A DNA stretch of 64,000 nt from Robertmurraya siralis (GCF_005502275.1 NZ_SWLZ01000011.1:61930-125929), one strand, 5' to 3'; counted from the stretch's first letter, positions 45,643 to 55,919 are shown. Notes: a model not told the origin generated them from the sequence alone. A program made the numbers and translations.

Positions 45643-46632
45643 CTATTTGTAAGTTGTACTTATATATTCATTATCGGTTTGAACGGCATACTCGCCAATC
45701 TGTTTATATTTTTCGTATCTATTTGCGATGAGCTCCTCTTCAGTTAGTGGCAATAATTCTTTTAGTGATTGAACAAGGGCGTGATGAATGGCTTCTGCTT
45801 GCAATGCCATATCCTTATGTGCCCCGCCTTTAACTTCCGGAATAATTTCATCAATTACATGAAGCTCTTTTAAATCTGGTGCAGTTATTTTCATTTTCTC
45901 AGCAGCAAGCTTTGCCTTTGACGCATCTTTCCATAAAATAGAAGCAGCACCTTCAGGAGAAATAACAGAGTATGTTGAATTCTCCAGCATATGAAGATGG
46001 TTGCCTACGCCTAACGCCAGCGCCCCGCCACTACCGCCTTCACCAATGACAATACAAATAATGGGGACACGAAGTCCTGCCATTTCAAAAAGATTTCGTG
46101 CGATCGCCTCACTTTGCCCTCTTTCTTCAGCCGCTTTTCCGGGATAAGCACCTTTTGTGTCAATAAAGCAAATGATTGGTCTACGAAATTTATCCGCCTG
46201 CTTCATGATTCGAAGCGCTTTGCGATATCCCTCTGGATGAGGCATTCCAAAATTTCTGCGAATATTTTCCTTTGTATCTTTCCCCCGTTGATGCCCAATG
46301 ATTGTGACGGGAAGCCCCTGGAATTTTGCGATCCCGGCAACAATTGCTTCATCATCGCCAAAGTTACGATCGCCATGACATTCAAAGAAATCCGTGAAAA
46401 GAAGAGAAATATAATCTAAAGTAGTCGGACGATTAGGATGGCGAGCAATTTGAACCCGATCCCAAGGTTTCATATTTTCATAAATCTCTTTTTCTAATTT
46501 TTCAAGACGGACTTCCAGCTTTTCAATCTCATCTGTTAGATCGACATCCGCCTCTTTCGTAATCTCTCTTAATTCCGAGATTTTTTTTCTTAGCTCGACA
46601 ACCGGTTTTTCAAATTCTAGTTCTCCAACCAT
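45643..46632 (-). CDS. accA: Acetyl-CoA carboxylase carboxyltransferase subunit alpha
   Basis: 329 residues. The helical N-terminus ([20 protein letters not shown]) is followed by the carboxyltransferase crotonase fold: [48 protein letters not shown] and [20 protein letters not shown]. With AccD it moves CO2 from biotin to acetyl-CoA, giving malonyl-CoA. It overlaps accD by 16 bases, so the two subunits are translationally coupled. Confidence 0.97.
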   Translation of the reverse strand: MVGELEFEKPVVELRKKISELREITKEADVDLTDEIEKLEVRLEKLEKEIYENMKPWDRVQIARHPNRPTTLDYISLLFTDFFECHGDRNFGDDEAIVAGIAKFQGLPVTIIGHQRGKDTKENIRRNFGMPHPEGYRKALRIMKQADKFRRPIICFIDTKGAYPGKAAEERGQSEAIARNLFEMAGLRVPIICIVIGEGGSGGALALGVGNHLHMLENSTYSVISPEGAASILWKDASKAKLAAEKMKITAPDLKELHVIDEIIPEVKGGAHKDMALQAEAIHHALVQSLKELLPLTEEELIANRYEKYKQIGEYAVQTDNEYISTTYK

Positions 46633-47495
46633 TCGAAGTCACCTCCAGGCTGATGAATATCGAGTATTGTAGTCATTTTTTCCTTTAAATCGAGCCTAGA
46701 GATAACCGCATCTAACTGGCCCTTTTCTAAAAGAAATTCTGCTGTTTGAAAGTCTTCTGGCAATTCCTCACGGATTGTCTGCTCGATGATTCTTCTTCCT
46801 GCAAAACCAATTAGGGCCCCCGGTTCTGCAAAATTATAATCTCCTAATGAGGCAAAGCTTGCTGAAACTCCACCTGTTGTTGGATGAGTCATAATCGATA
46901 CAATTAAGCCGCCGTGATCACTAAACCGTTTCAAAGCTACACTTGTTTTAGCCATTTGCATGAGACTTAAGACCCCTTCTTGCATTCTTGCCCCACCAGA
47001 AGCAGTGAAAATAATAAAGGGTACGGAAAGCTCGTCTGCCTTTTCAATCGCCCTCGTAATTTTTTCACCGACAACCGAGCCCATGCTGCCCATTCGAAAA
47101 GTAGAGTCCATAATAGCAATGACAACCTCATGCCCATTAACACGTCCCGTACCAGTTACAACCGCTTCATTTAACTTCGTTTTCTTCTGATCCTTTTCCA
47201 GTTTTTCAATGTATTCCGGGAATTGCAGTGGATTACTAGAAGTCAACTGCTGATCCATTTCCGCAAAACTCCCTTGATCTAAAAAACTGGCAATTCTCTC
47301 ATTTGCATTCATTGGATGATGATATTGACAGTGAAAACAGACTTTAAGATTTTTGGTTAATTCCTTTGAATACATGATTTTTTTACAGTTTGGACATTTT
47401 GTCATAATACCTTCAGGTACATCATGTTTTGCAGCTTCAGAAGGGATTGTTGCATACTTTTTCTTTTTTGGTTTTGTAAATAAATCCTTGATCAC
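46617..47495 (-). CDS. accD: Acetyl-CoA carboxylase carboxyltransferase subunit beta
   Basis: 292 residues. A zinc ribbon [20 protein letters not shown]...CFHCQYH near residues 34-60 (C-x2-C, then C-x2-C) is followed by the crotonase fold with [19 protein letters not shown] and [17 protein letters not shown]. First gene of accDA. A FadR-type operator lies about 45 bases before the start, so transcription is probably tied to the regulator encoded next to it. Confidence 0.97.
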   Translation of the reverse strand: MIKDLFTKPKKKKYATIPSEAAKHDVPEGIMTKCPNCKKIMYSKELTKNLKVCFHCQYHHPMNANERIASFLDQGSFAEMDQQLTSSNPLQFPEYIEKLEKDQKKTKLNEAVVTGTGRVNGHEVVIAIMDSTFRMGSMGSVVGEKITRAIEKADELSVPFIIFTASGGARMQEGVLSLMQMAKTSVALKRFSDHGGLIVSIMTHPTTGGVSASFASLGDYNFAEPGALIGFAGRRIIEQTIREELPEDFQTAEFLLEKGQLDAVISRLDLKEKMTTILDIHQPGGDFEWLEN

Positions 47496-47538
47496 GGTCT
47501 CTCTAACCTCCCCATGTCACACATTTTGATTCTCTTCC

Positions 47539-47557
47539 TTAGTGGTCTGGCCACTAA
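47539..47557. promoter_or_regulatory. FadR-type operator before accD
   Basis: TTAGTGGTCTGGCCACTAA: 7-bp inverted arms with TGGTC core, almost the same as the site at 49687-49699. It lies 44 bases upstream of the accD start. No clear -35/-10 could be placed nearby. Confidence 0.65.
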
Positions 47558-47771
47558 CGGATAAAGAAATGCCTACTTCAGGGCAAAAAATTCTAACTTT
47601 CCATGTGTGAATGTTTCTCATTTGTTGTCGATATGTGATTTTTCACTCTTTTTGTCCATGTCCTAAAACAGACGTGGGCATCTTTATAAGCGTAATGTGT
47701 TATTATTACACAGCACTTTTCGCTCTTATCTGCAACAATGAGACAATGATGTTCGCGAAAAGAGCCTATTT

Positions 47772-48392
47772 TCACAATAATTTTCTTAATCTCTTGTACT
47801 TTTCTATAACTTCTTTTTCTTCTCCAGCCATTAAGGCATCTAATACTGCTAAATAAGCAGGTTTGGAACTCGCCTCTTTTTTCAAATCTACAGAGCGATA
47901 AAAGTCGTTTAAAACGACCCAGATGCGATAGAGCAAATGATTATTCGCCAATTCCATCATCTTCAAAAAAAACTCGTCATCTGACACGTCATCCAGCACT
48001 TCGACCGTCTGCCGATAATGAGCAATCTTATGATCATTATTTCTTTGCAGAATCACTCTTAAACAGTCCATTTCAATAAACTGAATGGTATCTTTTAGAT
48101 CTTTGACTGCTTTTTGATCCTGTAGGATGAAGGTGCTCAGCAGCTGAACCATTTGATTACCGCGGGCATCTCGGAGGAAGGTGCCTTCCCCTCTTCGTGT
48201 TTCTATTAAACCCAATAATTCAATTGCTCGCAATGCTTCTCGAACGGAGGAGCGCCCAACTTGGAGGCGCTCCGAAAGTTCCCGTTCTGAAGGGATTTTA
48301 TCACCAGGCTTAAGCCCGTCCTCATCAATCATCATTCTAATCTTTTTCACAATTTCAATGTAAATTTTTTTGCTTACAGCTTCAGAATTCAA
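47772..48392 (-). CDS. FadR/GntR-family transcriptional regulator
   Basis: 206 residues. The N-terminal winged helix has PGDKIPSERELSERLQVGRS then REALRAIELLGLIETRRGEGTF, the GntR signature. The C-terminal part is all helical (FCD-type), with His/Asp residues (LANNHLLYRIW) that often bind metal or an acyl/organic-acid ligand. The start is a TTG at 48392, nine bases after the malic enzyme stop, so the two genes form an operon. Matching TGGTC-type palindromes lie before the malic enzyme gene and before accD; I infer it binds both. Ligand unknown (malonyl-CoA, an acyl-CoA or malate are candidates). Confidence 0.85.
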   Translation of the reverse strand: MNSEAVSKKIYIEIVKKIRMMIDEDGLKPGDKIPSERELSERLQVGRSSVREALRAIELLGLIETRRGEGTFLRDARGNQMVQLLSTFILQDQKAVKDLKDTIQFIEMDCLRVILQRNNDHKIAHYRQTVEVLDDVSDDEFFLKMMELANNHLLYRIWVVLNDFYRSVDLKKEASSKPAYLAVLDALMAGEEKEVIEKYKRLRKLL

Positions 48393-48401
48393 ATTTCTTC
48401 A

Positions 48402-49640
48402 TCACTCACTTTTACCAATGATAGCAAGCCGGCTCGTCTTCCGCTTCACTTCTTCTGGATCGACTTTAATACGAGCAACACCTGTTTCCATTGCTGTCTT
48501 GGCAACAGCCGCAGCAACTTCCGGAGCGACTCTCGGATCAAATGGTGCGGGAATAACATAATCTGCTGATAGCTCGTCTGCTCCTATGAGGTTAGCAATT
48601 GCTTCTACAGCAGCGACCTTCATCTTTTCATTTATATGTGTCGCACGCACATCTAATGCCCCTCGAAAAATCCCTGGAAAAGCTAGTACATTATTAACCT
48701 GGTTAGGGAAATCCGAGCGACCAGTACCAACCACTTTGGCTCCTGCCTCTTTCGCATCATCTGGCATAATCTCAGGGTTCGGGTTTGCCATCGCAAAAAT
48801 AATCGGATCCGGATTCATAGAGCGAATCATTTCTGTAGTTAAAGCACCTTCCACAGAAACGCCAATAAAAACATCCGCACCTTTTATAATGTCGGCGAGA
48901 CTACCTTCCTCATTATTGCGATTCGTGAATTTTGATACTTCATCTTTGATCGCGTTCATACCGAAAGAGCGCCCTTCATAAATAGCGCCTTTCGTGTCGC
49001 ACATAATAAGATCGCGAACTCCGTAATGATATAATAATTTTATAATAGCAATTCCTGCTGCTCCTGCTCCACTAGCAACAACTTTAATTTCAGTCATTTT
49101 CTTTCCAACTAGCTTAAGAGCATTTACTAACCCAGCGACCGTAACAATCGCTGTCCCGTGTTGATCATCATGAAATACGGGAATAGAAGTTTCCTTTTTT
49201 AGTCTTTCTTCTATTTCAAAGCATTTAGGTGCAGCAATATCTTCTAAATTTACACCACCGAATGTCGGCTCGAGAAGCTTGACTGTTTCTACGATTTTGT
49301 CCACATCTGAGGTATTTAAACAAATAGGAAAAGCATCTACGCCAGCAAAACTTTTAAATAAGACAGCCTTCCCCTCCATAACCGGCAAGGCAGCGGCAGG
49401 GCCAATATTCCCCAAACCAAGCACAGCTGTCCCATCTGAGACAACTGCTACCATATTACCCTTCATCGTATAATCATAAACACTTTCAGGCTTATCATAA
49501 ATCGCTTTACATGGTTCTGCCACTCCTGGTGAGTAGGCTAAGCTTAAATCCTTTGCATTTCTTACCGGTATTTTTGATTTTGATTCCAATTTCCCTTTGT
49601 TGATTTTATGCATATGCAATGCTTCTTCACGTAAAGTCAA
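48402..49640 (-). CDS. ytsJ: NAD(P)-dependent malic enzyme
   Basis: 412 residues. N-terminal catalytic domain LAYSPGVAEPCKAI and GNMVAVVSDGTAVLGLGNIG, then VFHDDQHGTAIVT (metal ligands) and the nucleotide motif GAGAAGIAI. It oxidatively decarboxylates malate to pyruvate, forming NADPH in the YtsJ class. The start is a TTG at 49640 with GGGAG upstream. Cotranscribed with the following FadR-type regulator. The product NADPH and pyruvate/acetyl-CoA feed fatty acid synthesis by the adjacent accDA. Confidence 0.94.
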   Translation of the reverse strand: MTLREEALHMHKINKGKLESKSKIPVRNAKDLSLAYSPGVAEPCKAIYDKPESVYDYTMKGNMVAVVSDGTAVLGLGNIGPAAALPVMEGKAVLFKSFAGVDAFPICLNTSDVDKIVETVKLLEPTFGGVNLEDIAAPKCFEIEERLKKETSIPVFHDDQHGTAIVTVAGLVNALKLVGKKMTEIKVVASGAGAAGIAIIKLLYHYGVRDLIMCDTKGAIYEGRSFGMNAIKDEVSKFTNRNNEEGSLADIIKGADVFIGVSVEGALTTEMIRSMNPDPIIFAMANPNPEIMPDDAKEAGAKVVGTGRSDFPNQVNNVLAFPGIFRGALDVRATHINEKMKVAAVEAIANLIGADELSADYVIPAPFDPRVAPEVAAAVAKTAMETGVARIKVDPEEVKRKTSRLAIIGKSE

Positions 49641-49686
49641 GCCAAATTCACTCCCTTTTCCGATTATACCCCTCTAAAATCCGCAA

Positions 49687-49699
49687 GTGGTCTGACCAC
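49687..49699. promoter_or_regulatory. FadR-type operator before ytsJ
   Basis: GTGGTCTGACCAC, a perfect palindrome (TGGTC-T-GACCA core), the textbook half-site arrangement for FadR-subfamily GntR repressors. It lies just downstream of the predicted -10. Confidence 0.75.
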
Positions 49700-49714
49700 G
49701 CTGTATATTAGAAC

Positions 49715-49742
49715 AATATACCATATTCACTTAAATTGTAAA
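49715..49742 (-). promoter_or_regulatory. Putative ytsJ promoter
   Basis: TTTACA, 16 bases, TATATT on the minus strand. The operator begins about 16 bases downstream of the -10. Confidence 0.5.
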
Positions 49743-49777
49743 GATTAATATTTTGAATCATTGTTTAATAATAGCGT

Positions 49778-52700
49778 TCATGATTCACTTTTCAAAATTA
49801 CATTTTTTTCTCCTAGCAACAGCTTCAATGTATGCAGATATGAATCGCTCGGTTCAACCATACTATCTTGTCCTAATCGAATCGTCCGCTCTTTGCTTTC
49901 ATAAAATAATACGACAGCAGTTGATCCTTTATGCTCCTTAATAAGCTCTTTTAATTTTGCTAAAAGAGGGGCTGTCTCCTTTTCTTTTTCAATTTTTAAA
50001 TATAAGGTAGCCGCCGGTTTTTTCATATCCTCGATTACCTTTCTAGCATCAAAGACGGACTGGATAATAAATTGTTTATTTTCCTCACGAATCTCTATTT
50101 TCCCTTCAATAATGACAATATTGCCTTTTTGCAAAACACCTGCGAAACGTTTAAAAACAGTTGGAAATACAACGGCATCCATATCGCCACTTTGATCCGA
50201 AATAGCTAAAAACGCCATCTCTTCTCCTTTTCTCGTACGAATTTTTTTAAGTTCCGTTATATTAATGAGCGACTTTACCCATTTTTGATTTGGTTGAGCA
50301 AATTCAATTTCTGTAATCGCTAGTCGCTCCAGGTACTCATTAAAAATGGAGACGGGATGATCTGATAAATAAAAACCAAGAACAGCTTTTTCAAATTGAA
50401 GCTTCAGTTCCACTTCAATCGGGCTGACCTCAACATACTTGGGCTTTAAAAAAAACGTCTCTTCATCCGCAAATAAATCCCCTACTCCTTCTTCATTCGG
50501 GTTTACTAACTGGGCGTGCTCAATCGCAACATCAATGCTCGCCAGCAAAACCGCCCTATCTTTCCCAAATTCATCAAAGCTCCCTGAATGAACTAGAGCT
50601 TCAAGCACCTTGCGATTCACCGCTCGTGTAGAAACTCTAAGACAAAAATCGAATAAATCAACAAACTTTCTATTCTTTCTTGCTTGAAAAATTTCTTTAA
50701 GAGCTGCAACCCCTACCCCTTTAATGGCTGCTAAACTAAAACGAATTCCATTTTGCTCAACAAGGAATGAATAACCACTTTGGTTGATCGATGGCGGCAG
50801 AAGCCCAATCCCCATCTGTTTGATTTCTCGTATATATTGTGCAATCTTTGTTTCACTGTTGCTCACCGATGATAGGAGAGCTGCCATAAAATGCACCGGA
50901 TAATGTGCCTTTAAGTAAGCTAATTGGTAAGCAATCACACTGTAGGCGACAGCATGACTCCTGTTAAAACCATAATTGGCGAACTTAACAATTAAATCAT
51001 AAATTTCGTCAGCTGTATTTTGGTCATAGCCTTTTGCAAGAGCACCTTGAACAAAGTGTTCCCTTTCTTTATTAAGGACCTCTTTTTTCTTCTTTGAAAC
51101 TGCCCTTCTTAACAGGTCCGCTTCACCTAAAGAAAAACCAGCCATTTTCGCAGCGATTTGCATGATTTGCTCCTGATATACAATGACACCGTATGTACGC
51201 TCTAAAATAGGAATCAAATCAGGATGAGGATAGGTAACCGCTTCTTTTCCATGCTTTCGATTAATGTACAGCGGTATATTCTCCATTGGTCCTGGTCGAT
51301 ATAAAGCATTGACAGCTACGATATCCTCAAAGCGGCTTGGTTGCAATCTTTTCAGGACACTTCTCATTCCATCTGATTCCAACTGAAATACGCCTGTTGT
51401 TTCCCCTAGCGAGAGGAGTTTGAAAGTCGCCTCATCTTCCAGTGGAATTTCTTTTATCTGCATGCGTTTGCCAGTTTTTCGATTGATGGAATCGAGTATC
51501 GTCTCCAGCAATGATAAATTTCTCAGTCCTAAGAAATCCATTTTGAGTAGTCCAAGCTCTTCAAGATGATCCATCGTATACTGAGTTAAGTAAATATCAT
51601 TATGGCCTTCCTGAATGGGAATCGACTCTACCAACGGCTTTTCCGTTAATACGACACCAGCTGCATGGGTGGAAGTATGTCGCGGCAGACCTTCTAATTT
51701 TGTTGCCACGGCAAATAATCGTTGATTAAGAACAGACTCTTGAACAAACTTCCGTAACCCTTCTGATTCTTTCACCGCAGATGTCAAAGTCGTCCCCGGG
51801 CGAGATGGAATCAACTTTGATACTTGATCAAGCTCTTTCCCTTGAAGGCCAAAAACTCTCCCGACATCCCTCATAACAGCTTTTGCTGCAAGCGTTCCGA
51901 ATGTAATGATTTGTGCGACATGAATCTTTCCATATTTATTCGCAACATATTCAATCACTTCATCTCTGCGATGATCCGGAAAATCGATATCGATATCTGG
52001 CATTGAAATCCTCTCAGGGTTTAAAAAGCGTTCAAATAATAACTGGTGGCTAATCGGGTCAACATCAGTTATATACAGAACATAAGCAACCATCGATCCT
52101 GCTGCAGATCCTCTTCCAGGTCCAGTTAAAATACCATTTTCTCTTGAAAACCTCATAAAATCCCAAACAATTAAAAAATAATCAGCAAATTTCATGTTCT
52201 TAATAATGCTTAATTCATACTCTAATCTCTCTCTGTGTTCATCCGTGCTTTCTCGATACCTCTCTTGAAAGCCTTTATAGCAAAGTTCCTCTAATAATTG
52301 TTCTGAGCTTTTTTCTCCATTCGTTGGGAATTTTGGCAAACTCATTTGGTTTAATTCGATCATGACATTACATGCTTCTGCAATTCGAAGGGAATTTTCT
52401 AAAGCGTCGGGAAGATGTGAGAAAAGCTCCCCCATCTCATTCGCTGTTTTTAAATAATAGTGATTATTTTCTAACTTTTCTCTTGCCTCATCTTGTAATT
52501 TCTCCCCATTTTTGATGGCAAGAAGACATTCATGAGCAAAAGAATCTTCTTTATTGATGTAATATACCTCATTCGTAGCCACCAATTGAAGCTGTAAATC
52601 TTTAGATAAATCAACGATGCCTCTATTAATAGTTTCTTCAATGGCGATACCATGATTTTGAATCCCTAAATAAAAATGTCCGTTTGCAAAGATTTTTTTG

Positions 52701-53149
52701 TAGACTGTGGCACTCTTTACAGCTTCATCATAATTTCCTGCTGCAAGGCTCTCTTCTATTTCACCTTTCGTCCCTGGAGAAATTGCAATAATGCCGTCCG
52801 CATAACCCCTTAGCCACTTCATCGGAATTCCTGTCGGTGAATTAGTCTGGACAACGCTCGATATTTTGAGGAGATGATGAAACCCTTTTTGATTTTTCGC
52901 TAACAGCACGAGGGGGTAAGAGCTTTCGTTTCTTTCACTCTGAACCATGACTGTCAGACCGATAATCGGTTTAATCTTCGCCTTCAAACATTCCTTATAA
53001 AAGGCAATCGTTCCATACATAACATTTTGATCAGTAAGTGCAATGCTTGAGAACCCTTTTTGCTTTGCTGTCTGAACAAGCTCTGCGATCCTCGTCGTAC
53101 TTTTTAAAAGACTATATGAGCTATATACATGAAGGTGAACAAATGACAA
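49778..53149 (-). CDS. dnaE: DNA polymerase III subunit alpha (DnaE)
   Basis: 1123 residues. The PHP domain opens with SFVHLHVYSSYSLLKSTTRI. The catalytic Asp triad is in ERISMPDIDIDFPDHRR near residue 393 and later RGYAD-type palm regions. The finger region has GRGSAAGSMVAYVLYITDVD, and an OB fold sits near the C-terminus (NIVIIEGKIEIREENKQF). In Firmicutes DnaE extends the primer before hand-off to PolC. Length agrees with B. subtilis DnaE (about 1115). Stands alone behind ytsJ. Confidence 0.97.
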   Translation of the reverse strand: MSFVHLHVYSSYSLLKSTTRIAELVQTAKQKGFSSIALTDQNVMYGTIAFYKECLKAKIKPIIGLTVMVQSERNESSYPLVLLAKNQKGFHHLLKISSVVQTNSPTGIPMKWLRGYADGIIAISPGTKGEIEESLAAGNYDEAVKSATVYKKIFANGHFYLGIQNHGIAIEETINRGIVDLSKDLQLQLVATNEVYYINKEDSFAHECLLAIKNGEKLQDEAREKLENNHYYLKTANEMGELFSHLPDALENSLRIAEACNVMIELNQMSLPKFPTNGEKSSEQLLEELCYKGFQERYRESTDEHRERLEYELSIIKNMKFADYFLIVWDFMRFSRENGILTGPGRGSAAGSMVAYVLYITDVDPISHQLLFERFLNPERISMPDIDIDFPDHRRDEVIEYVANKYGKIHVAQIITFGTLAAKAVMRDVGRVFGLQGKELDQVSKLIPSRPGTTLTSAVKESEGLRKFVQESVLNQRLFAVATKLEGLPRHTSTHAAGVVLTEKPLVESIPIQEGHNDIYLTQYTMDHLEELGLLKMDFLGLRNLSLLETILDSINRKTGKRMQIKEIPLEDEATFKLLSLGETTGVFQLESDGMRSVLKRLQPSRFEDIVAVNALYRPGPMENIPLYINRKHGKEAVTYPHPDLIPILERTYGVIVYQEQIMQIAAKMAGFSLGEADLLRRAVSKKKKEVLNKEREHFVQGALAKGYDQNTADEIYDLIVKFANYGFNRSHAVAYSVIAYQLAYLKAHYPVHFMAALLSSVSNSETKIAQYIREIKQMGIGLLPPSINQSGYSFLVEQNGIRFSLAAIKGVGVAALKEIFQARKNRKFVDLFDFCLRVSTRAVNRKVLEALVHSGSFDEFGKDRAVLLASIDVAIEHAQLVNPNEEGVGDLFADEETFFLKPKYVEVSPIEVELKLQFEKAVLGFYLSDHPVSIFNEYLERLAITEIEFAQPNQKWVKSLINITELKKIRTRKGEEMAFLAISDQSGDMDAVVFPTVFKRFAGVLQKGNIVIIEGKIEIREENKQFIIQSVFDARKVIEDMKKPAATLYLKIEKEKETAPLLAKLKELIKEHKGSTAVVLFYESKERTIRLGQDSMVEPSDSYLHTLKLLLGEKNVILKSES

Positions 53150-53544
53150 TACGATCCCACCTTTCCATATGCTGCTTTGATCAATTTCGCAAACTAGATT
53201 AAAAGCATATTTTTTGTCTTTTGTTTTTTCTAGCTGCCTATAGTTCCATGTCGATTTCTTAGAAGTATCTTCAGTTCTTATTATAGAACCTCAAATAAAA
53301 AAAAGAAAAGATGTTCTCTTTATTTAGGAAAAACTCCTCCAAGAACTCCGGATGAAAAATCATATTTTCAGAAGTTTGTCCATATGAATGTAATATGTAT
53401 GCATTAATTGACCATTGAGTTGATTCACATTGGCTAGAGCTGTCGTTGATAAAATCGATGCAAAATAGAGACAGACCAAAAAAAATAGCAGGGAGCAATT
53501 CTCATTGAATATACTCCAAATTACTGTAGTGAGGATGAACGTAC
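53150..53544. other. Divergent intergenic region dnaE/ytrH
   Basis: About 395 bases. Both promoters must be here; I could not place a convincing sigma-E promoter for ytrH. The minus-strand frame at 53271-53498 has no RBS and looks like chance. Confidence 0.35.
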
Positions 53545-53883
53545 ATGAAAGAGCAGCCTTTTTTTTCTCTATTAATTGATAGCTATTTTATTGCATTAGG
53601 TGTGTTGCTTGGAGGAGCGTTAATTGGTGGCATCGGTGCCTTTTTAACCGGAAAACCACTGATGACAGAAATTTTCCGCATTTCCTCACAAATCAGAATT
53701 TGGGCCATCGTCGCTGCAATTGGTGGTACATTTGATGCAGTCTATAGCTTTGAGCGGGGACTATTTGCCGGTGATACGAAGGATATCTTTAAAACCTTCC
53801 TGCTTATATTAAGTGCTCTTGGCGGTGCACAAACAGGCTCCTTCTTAATTACGCTATTAACCGGGGAGCATGTGTCCGAATGA
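53545..53883 (+). CDS. ytrH: Sporulation membrane protein YtrH
   Basis: 112 residues with three hydrophobic segments (LIDSYFIALGVLLGGALIGGI, IWAIVAAIGGTFDAVYSF, and a last one before GEHVSE). It matches YtrH by sequence and by its neighbour ytrI, which it overlaps by four bases (ATGA). Both are made in the mother cell in B. subtilis and needed for efficient sporulation. Confidence 0.9.
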   Translation: MKEQPFFSLLIDSYFIALGVLLGGALIGGIGAFLTGKPLMTEIFRISSQIRIWAIVAAIGGTFDAVYSFERGLFAGDTKDIFKTFLLILSALGGAQTGSFLITLLTGEHVSE

Positions 53884-54383
53884 GAATCCCATCCTATCAT
53901 CAATTTCAAGAATGGCGAAGATTATTGGCAGGAATGGCCATTGGCGCACTCATCAGTTGGCTTATCTTCCTTTTTATCTTTGGTGAGTGGATGGAGGACT
54001 ACAGCATGGAAATCAAGCTTCAAGAAGAAGAAATTCAAGATCTGAAAAAAGAAAAAGAAATATGGCAAGAGGATGTTGAAAAAATTAATAAAGAAAATGA
54101 AGAAAAACTGACGATTCAAAAAATTGAAGTAAAAATTTTAAACCACGAAAGATACAAGCTTGATTCTTATAGCGTTCATGAAATCGAGGAGTCAGCAAAG
54201 GAAGATATTCGCACGTTGTTAACACAAAATATTGAAACTGCTTTTAAAAGCAGGGATCTCATAAAAAGGACGATTGAAAACCGGACCTTTAAAGCCCATG
54301 AAAAGCGATACCGCCTTAAGATCAAGGAAATAGTCTTTTATACAACTTTAACAGTTCAAGTTGAACTACAATTTGATAAATAA
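53880..54383 (+). CDS. ytrI: Sporulation membrane protein YtrI
   Basis: 167 residues. One N-terminal membrane helix (LLAGMAIGALISWLIFLFIFG) is followed by a heptad-rich coiled coil (KLQEEEIQDLKKEKEIWQED) and a globular C-terminal domain. Overlaps ytrH by four bases, so they are coupled. Acts with YtrH in sporulation; exact function unknown. Confidence 0.9.
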   Translation: MRIPSYHQFQEWRRLLAGMAIGALISWLIFLFIFGEWMEDYSMEIKLQEEEIQDLKKEKEIWQEDVEKINKENEEKLTIQKIEVKILNHERYKLDSYSVHEIEESAKEDIRTLLTQNIETAFKSRDLIKRTIENRTFKAHEKRYRLKIKEIVFYTTLTVQVELQFDK

Positions 54384-54385
54384 CA

Positions 54386-54414
54386 GAGAGGGAATTTGCA
54401 AATGCGCCATTCCC
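54386..54414. terminator. Weak hairpin between ytrI and nrnA
   Basis: GAGGGAAT / ATTCCCTC around a 13-base loop between convergent genes. No T-run, so its efficiency is doubtful. Confidence 0.4.
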
Positions 54415-54424
54415 TCATTCCCCA

Positions 54425-55375
54425 TTAAAACTCCTGCTGATAATTGATACACGCTTCTTCTAACTCTTTCATGACATGCTCAACCTCATCCCATGAATAA
54501 ATGGAAGCCCCTGCCGCAAGCGGATGCCCACCCCCATTAAATTTTCTCGCAATACTGTTAATAACAGGTCCTTTCGAACGTAATCGAACACGAATTTGAT
54601 CCTCTTCTTCAATAAAGAATACCCAAGCAAGGAGTCCTTTCACATTCCCCAATGTACTAACAAGAAGTGAAGCTTCTGAAGGAATCGCAGCAAAATCTTC
54701 TAAAAGCTCCTTATTCAAAATGATCGAAGCAACACCGTGTTCATTCATATTAAAATTTTGCAGTACATAACCGTTTAATTTAACAAGATTAGACTCTAGT
54801 TCATACATCCGATCAAACAGCTCTGTTCTGTCAAAATTATATTTAATTAGTTCGCTTGCATAAGCAAAGGTTTTCTCTGTTGTACTTGGGTAAAGAAAAC
54901 GACCAGTATCTCCAACGATTCCAGCATACAAAAGACGGGCAGCAGCATCAGACATTTTCAAACCTGAAGCCTGCCCTGCAAGGTAAAATTCATAAATCAT
55001 CTCACTGCAAGAGCTTGCCTCAGTATCAACCCAGCTCAAATCTCCATACGGCTCTTCATTCGGATGATGATCAATTTTAATAAGGTAATCTCCAAGCTGA
55101 TAACGTTGATCACAAATTCTCGCTTCATTCGCTGTGTCTGTCACAATTACCAATGCTCCCTTATAGGTCTCATCAGCTATGTGATCAAGTCGTGATAAAT
55201 AATGTAATGACGGTTCTTCCTTACCTACCATATAAATTGATTTTTTCGGAAAGGAGGCTTTGAGCAGCTCGGCTAATCCCCCTTGTGACCCATAAGCATC
55301 CGGATCAGGGCGAACATGACGATGGATAATAATGGTGTCATATTTTTGAATGGTTTCAAATATCTTTTCTCTCAT
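54425..55375 (-). CDS. nrnA: Bifunctional oligoribonuclease / PAP phosphatase NrnA
   Basis: 316 residues. DHH family: the first metal motif is HRHVRPDPDAYGSQGG, DHH appears in IKIDHHPNEEPYG and the DHHA1 domain ends with KFNGGGHPLAAGAS. It degrades nanoRNAs of 2-5 nt from the 5' end and dephosphorylates 3'-phosphoadenosine-5'-phosphate from sulfate reduction. Position next to ytrI and ytpI is as in B. subtilis (ytqI). Confidence 0.95.
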   Translation of the reverse strand: MREKIFETIQKYDTIIIHRHVRPDPDAYGSQGGLAELLKASFPKKSIYMVGKEEPSLHYLSRLDHIADETYKGALVIVTDTANEARICDQRYQLGDYLIKIDHHPNEEPYGDLSWVDTEASSCSEMIYEFYLAGQASGLKMSDAAARLLYAGIVGDTGRFLYPSTTEKTFAYASELIKYNFDRTELFDRMYELESNLVKLNGYVLQNFNMNEHGVASIILNKELLEDFAAIPSEASLLVSTLGNVKGLLAWVFFIEEEDQIRVRLRSKGPVINSIARKFNGGGHPLAAGASIYSWDEVEHVMKELEEACINYQQEF

Positions 55376-55587
55376 TTTTTACTCCTTATCCGTTTTTGTA
55401 GTGTAGTCCTCAAAAAACTTATCTATCTCCATTTTTACCATAAATAAATGAAAAGAAAAGATAATTTATACAAATTCCTTCTTTAGATGGTGGCGGTTTC
55501 ACTACATAAAAATGATGACAGTGGAATTTTCTCTTAAAAGTCGTTAAGATAAAGAGTGAAGTTGTTCAAGCTTGGAGGAAATATCAA

Positions 55588-55890
55588 ATGAAAATACTCG
55601 TTATCTTATTTGTGTTCGCTTTCTCTTTCTATATTTTTTATAAGGTGAAGTATTTTCGCACACAAAGACCTGCAGAAAAAAAGTGGGTTTCAGCAAAAGC
55701 TACTGTTGCACTTGGCTTATTTGTTGCCCTTTTTGGATTGAATCAATTCTTCATCAATCAAACCGCGGTCGCGTATATCGTTGGAAGTGTATTTCTCCTG
55801 TTAGGCGCTGTTAATGTATGGGGTGGAGTGAAGTCATATAAATTTTATTTACCTCATGCGATTGAAGAAGCTGAGCAGTTGGAAAAATAA
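55588..55890 (+). CDS. ytpI: YtpI-like membrane protein
   Basis: 100 residues with three hydrophobic segments (ILVILFVFAFSFYIFYKV, TVALGLFVALFGLNQFFI, VAYIVGSVFLLLGAVNVW). GGAGGAAATATCA precedes the ATG. Identified from order (nrnA-ytpI-ytoI) and size. Function unknown. Confidence 0.82.
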   Translation: MKILVILFVFAFSFYIFYKVKYFRTQRPAEKKWVSAKATVALGLFVALFGLNQFFINQTAVAYIVGSVFLLLGAVNVWGGVKSYKFYLPHAIEEAEQLEK

Positions 55891-55919
55891 TAGGCTTTTC
55901 TAAATAATGCGCGTAAGAG

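Noticed and set aside
47593..47775. 60-codon minus-strand frame upstream of accD
   Set aside because: No recognisable domain and no good RBS; it occupies the space between the regulator stop and the accD operator.
53271..53498. 75-codon minus-strand frame between dnaE and ytrH
   Set aside because: No RBS and amino-acid composition typical of AT-rich noise.
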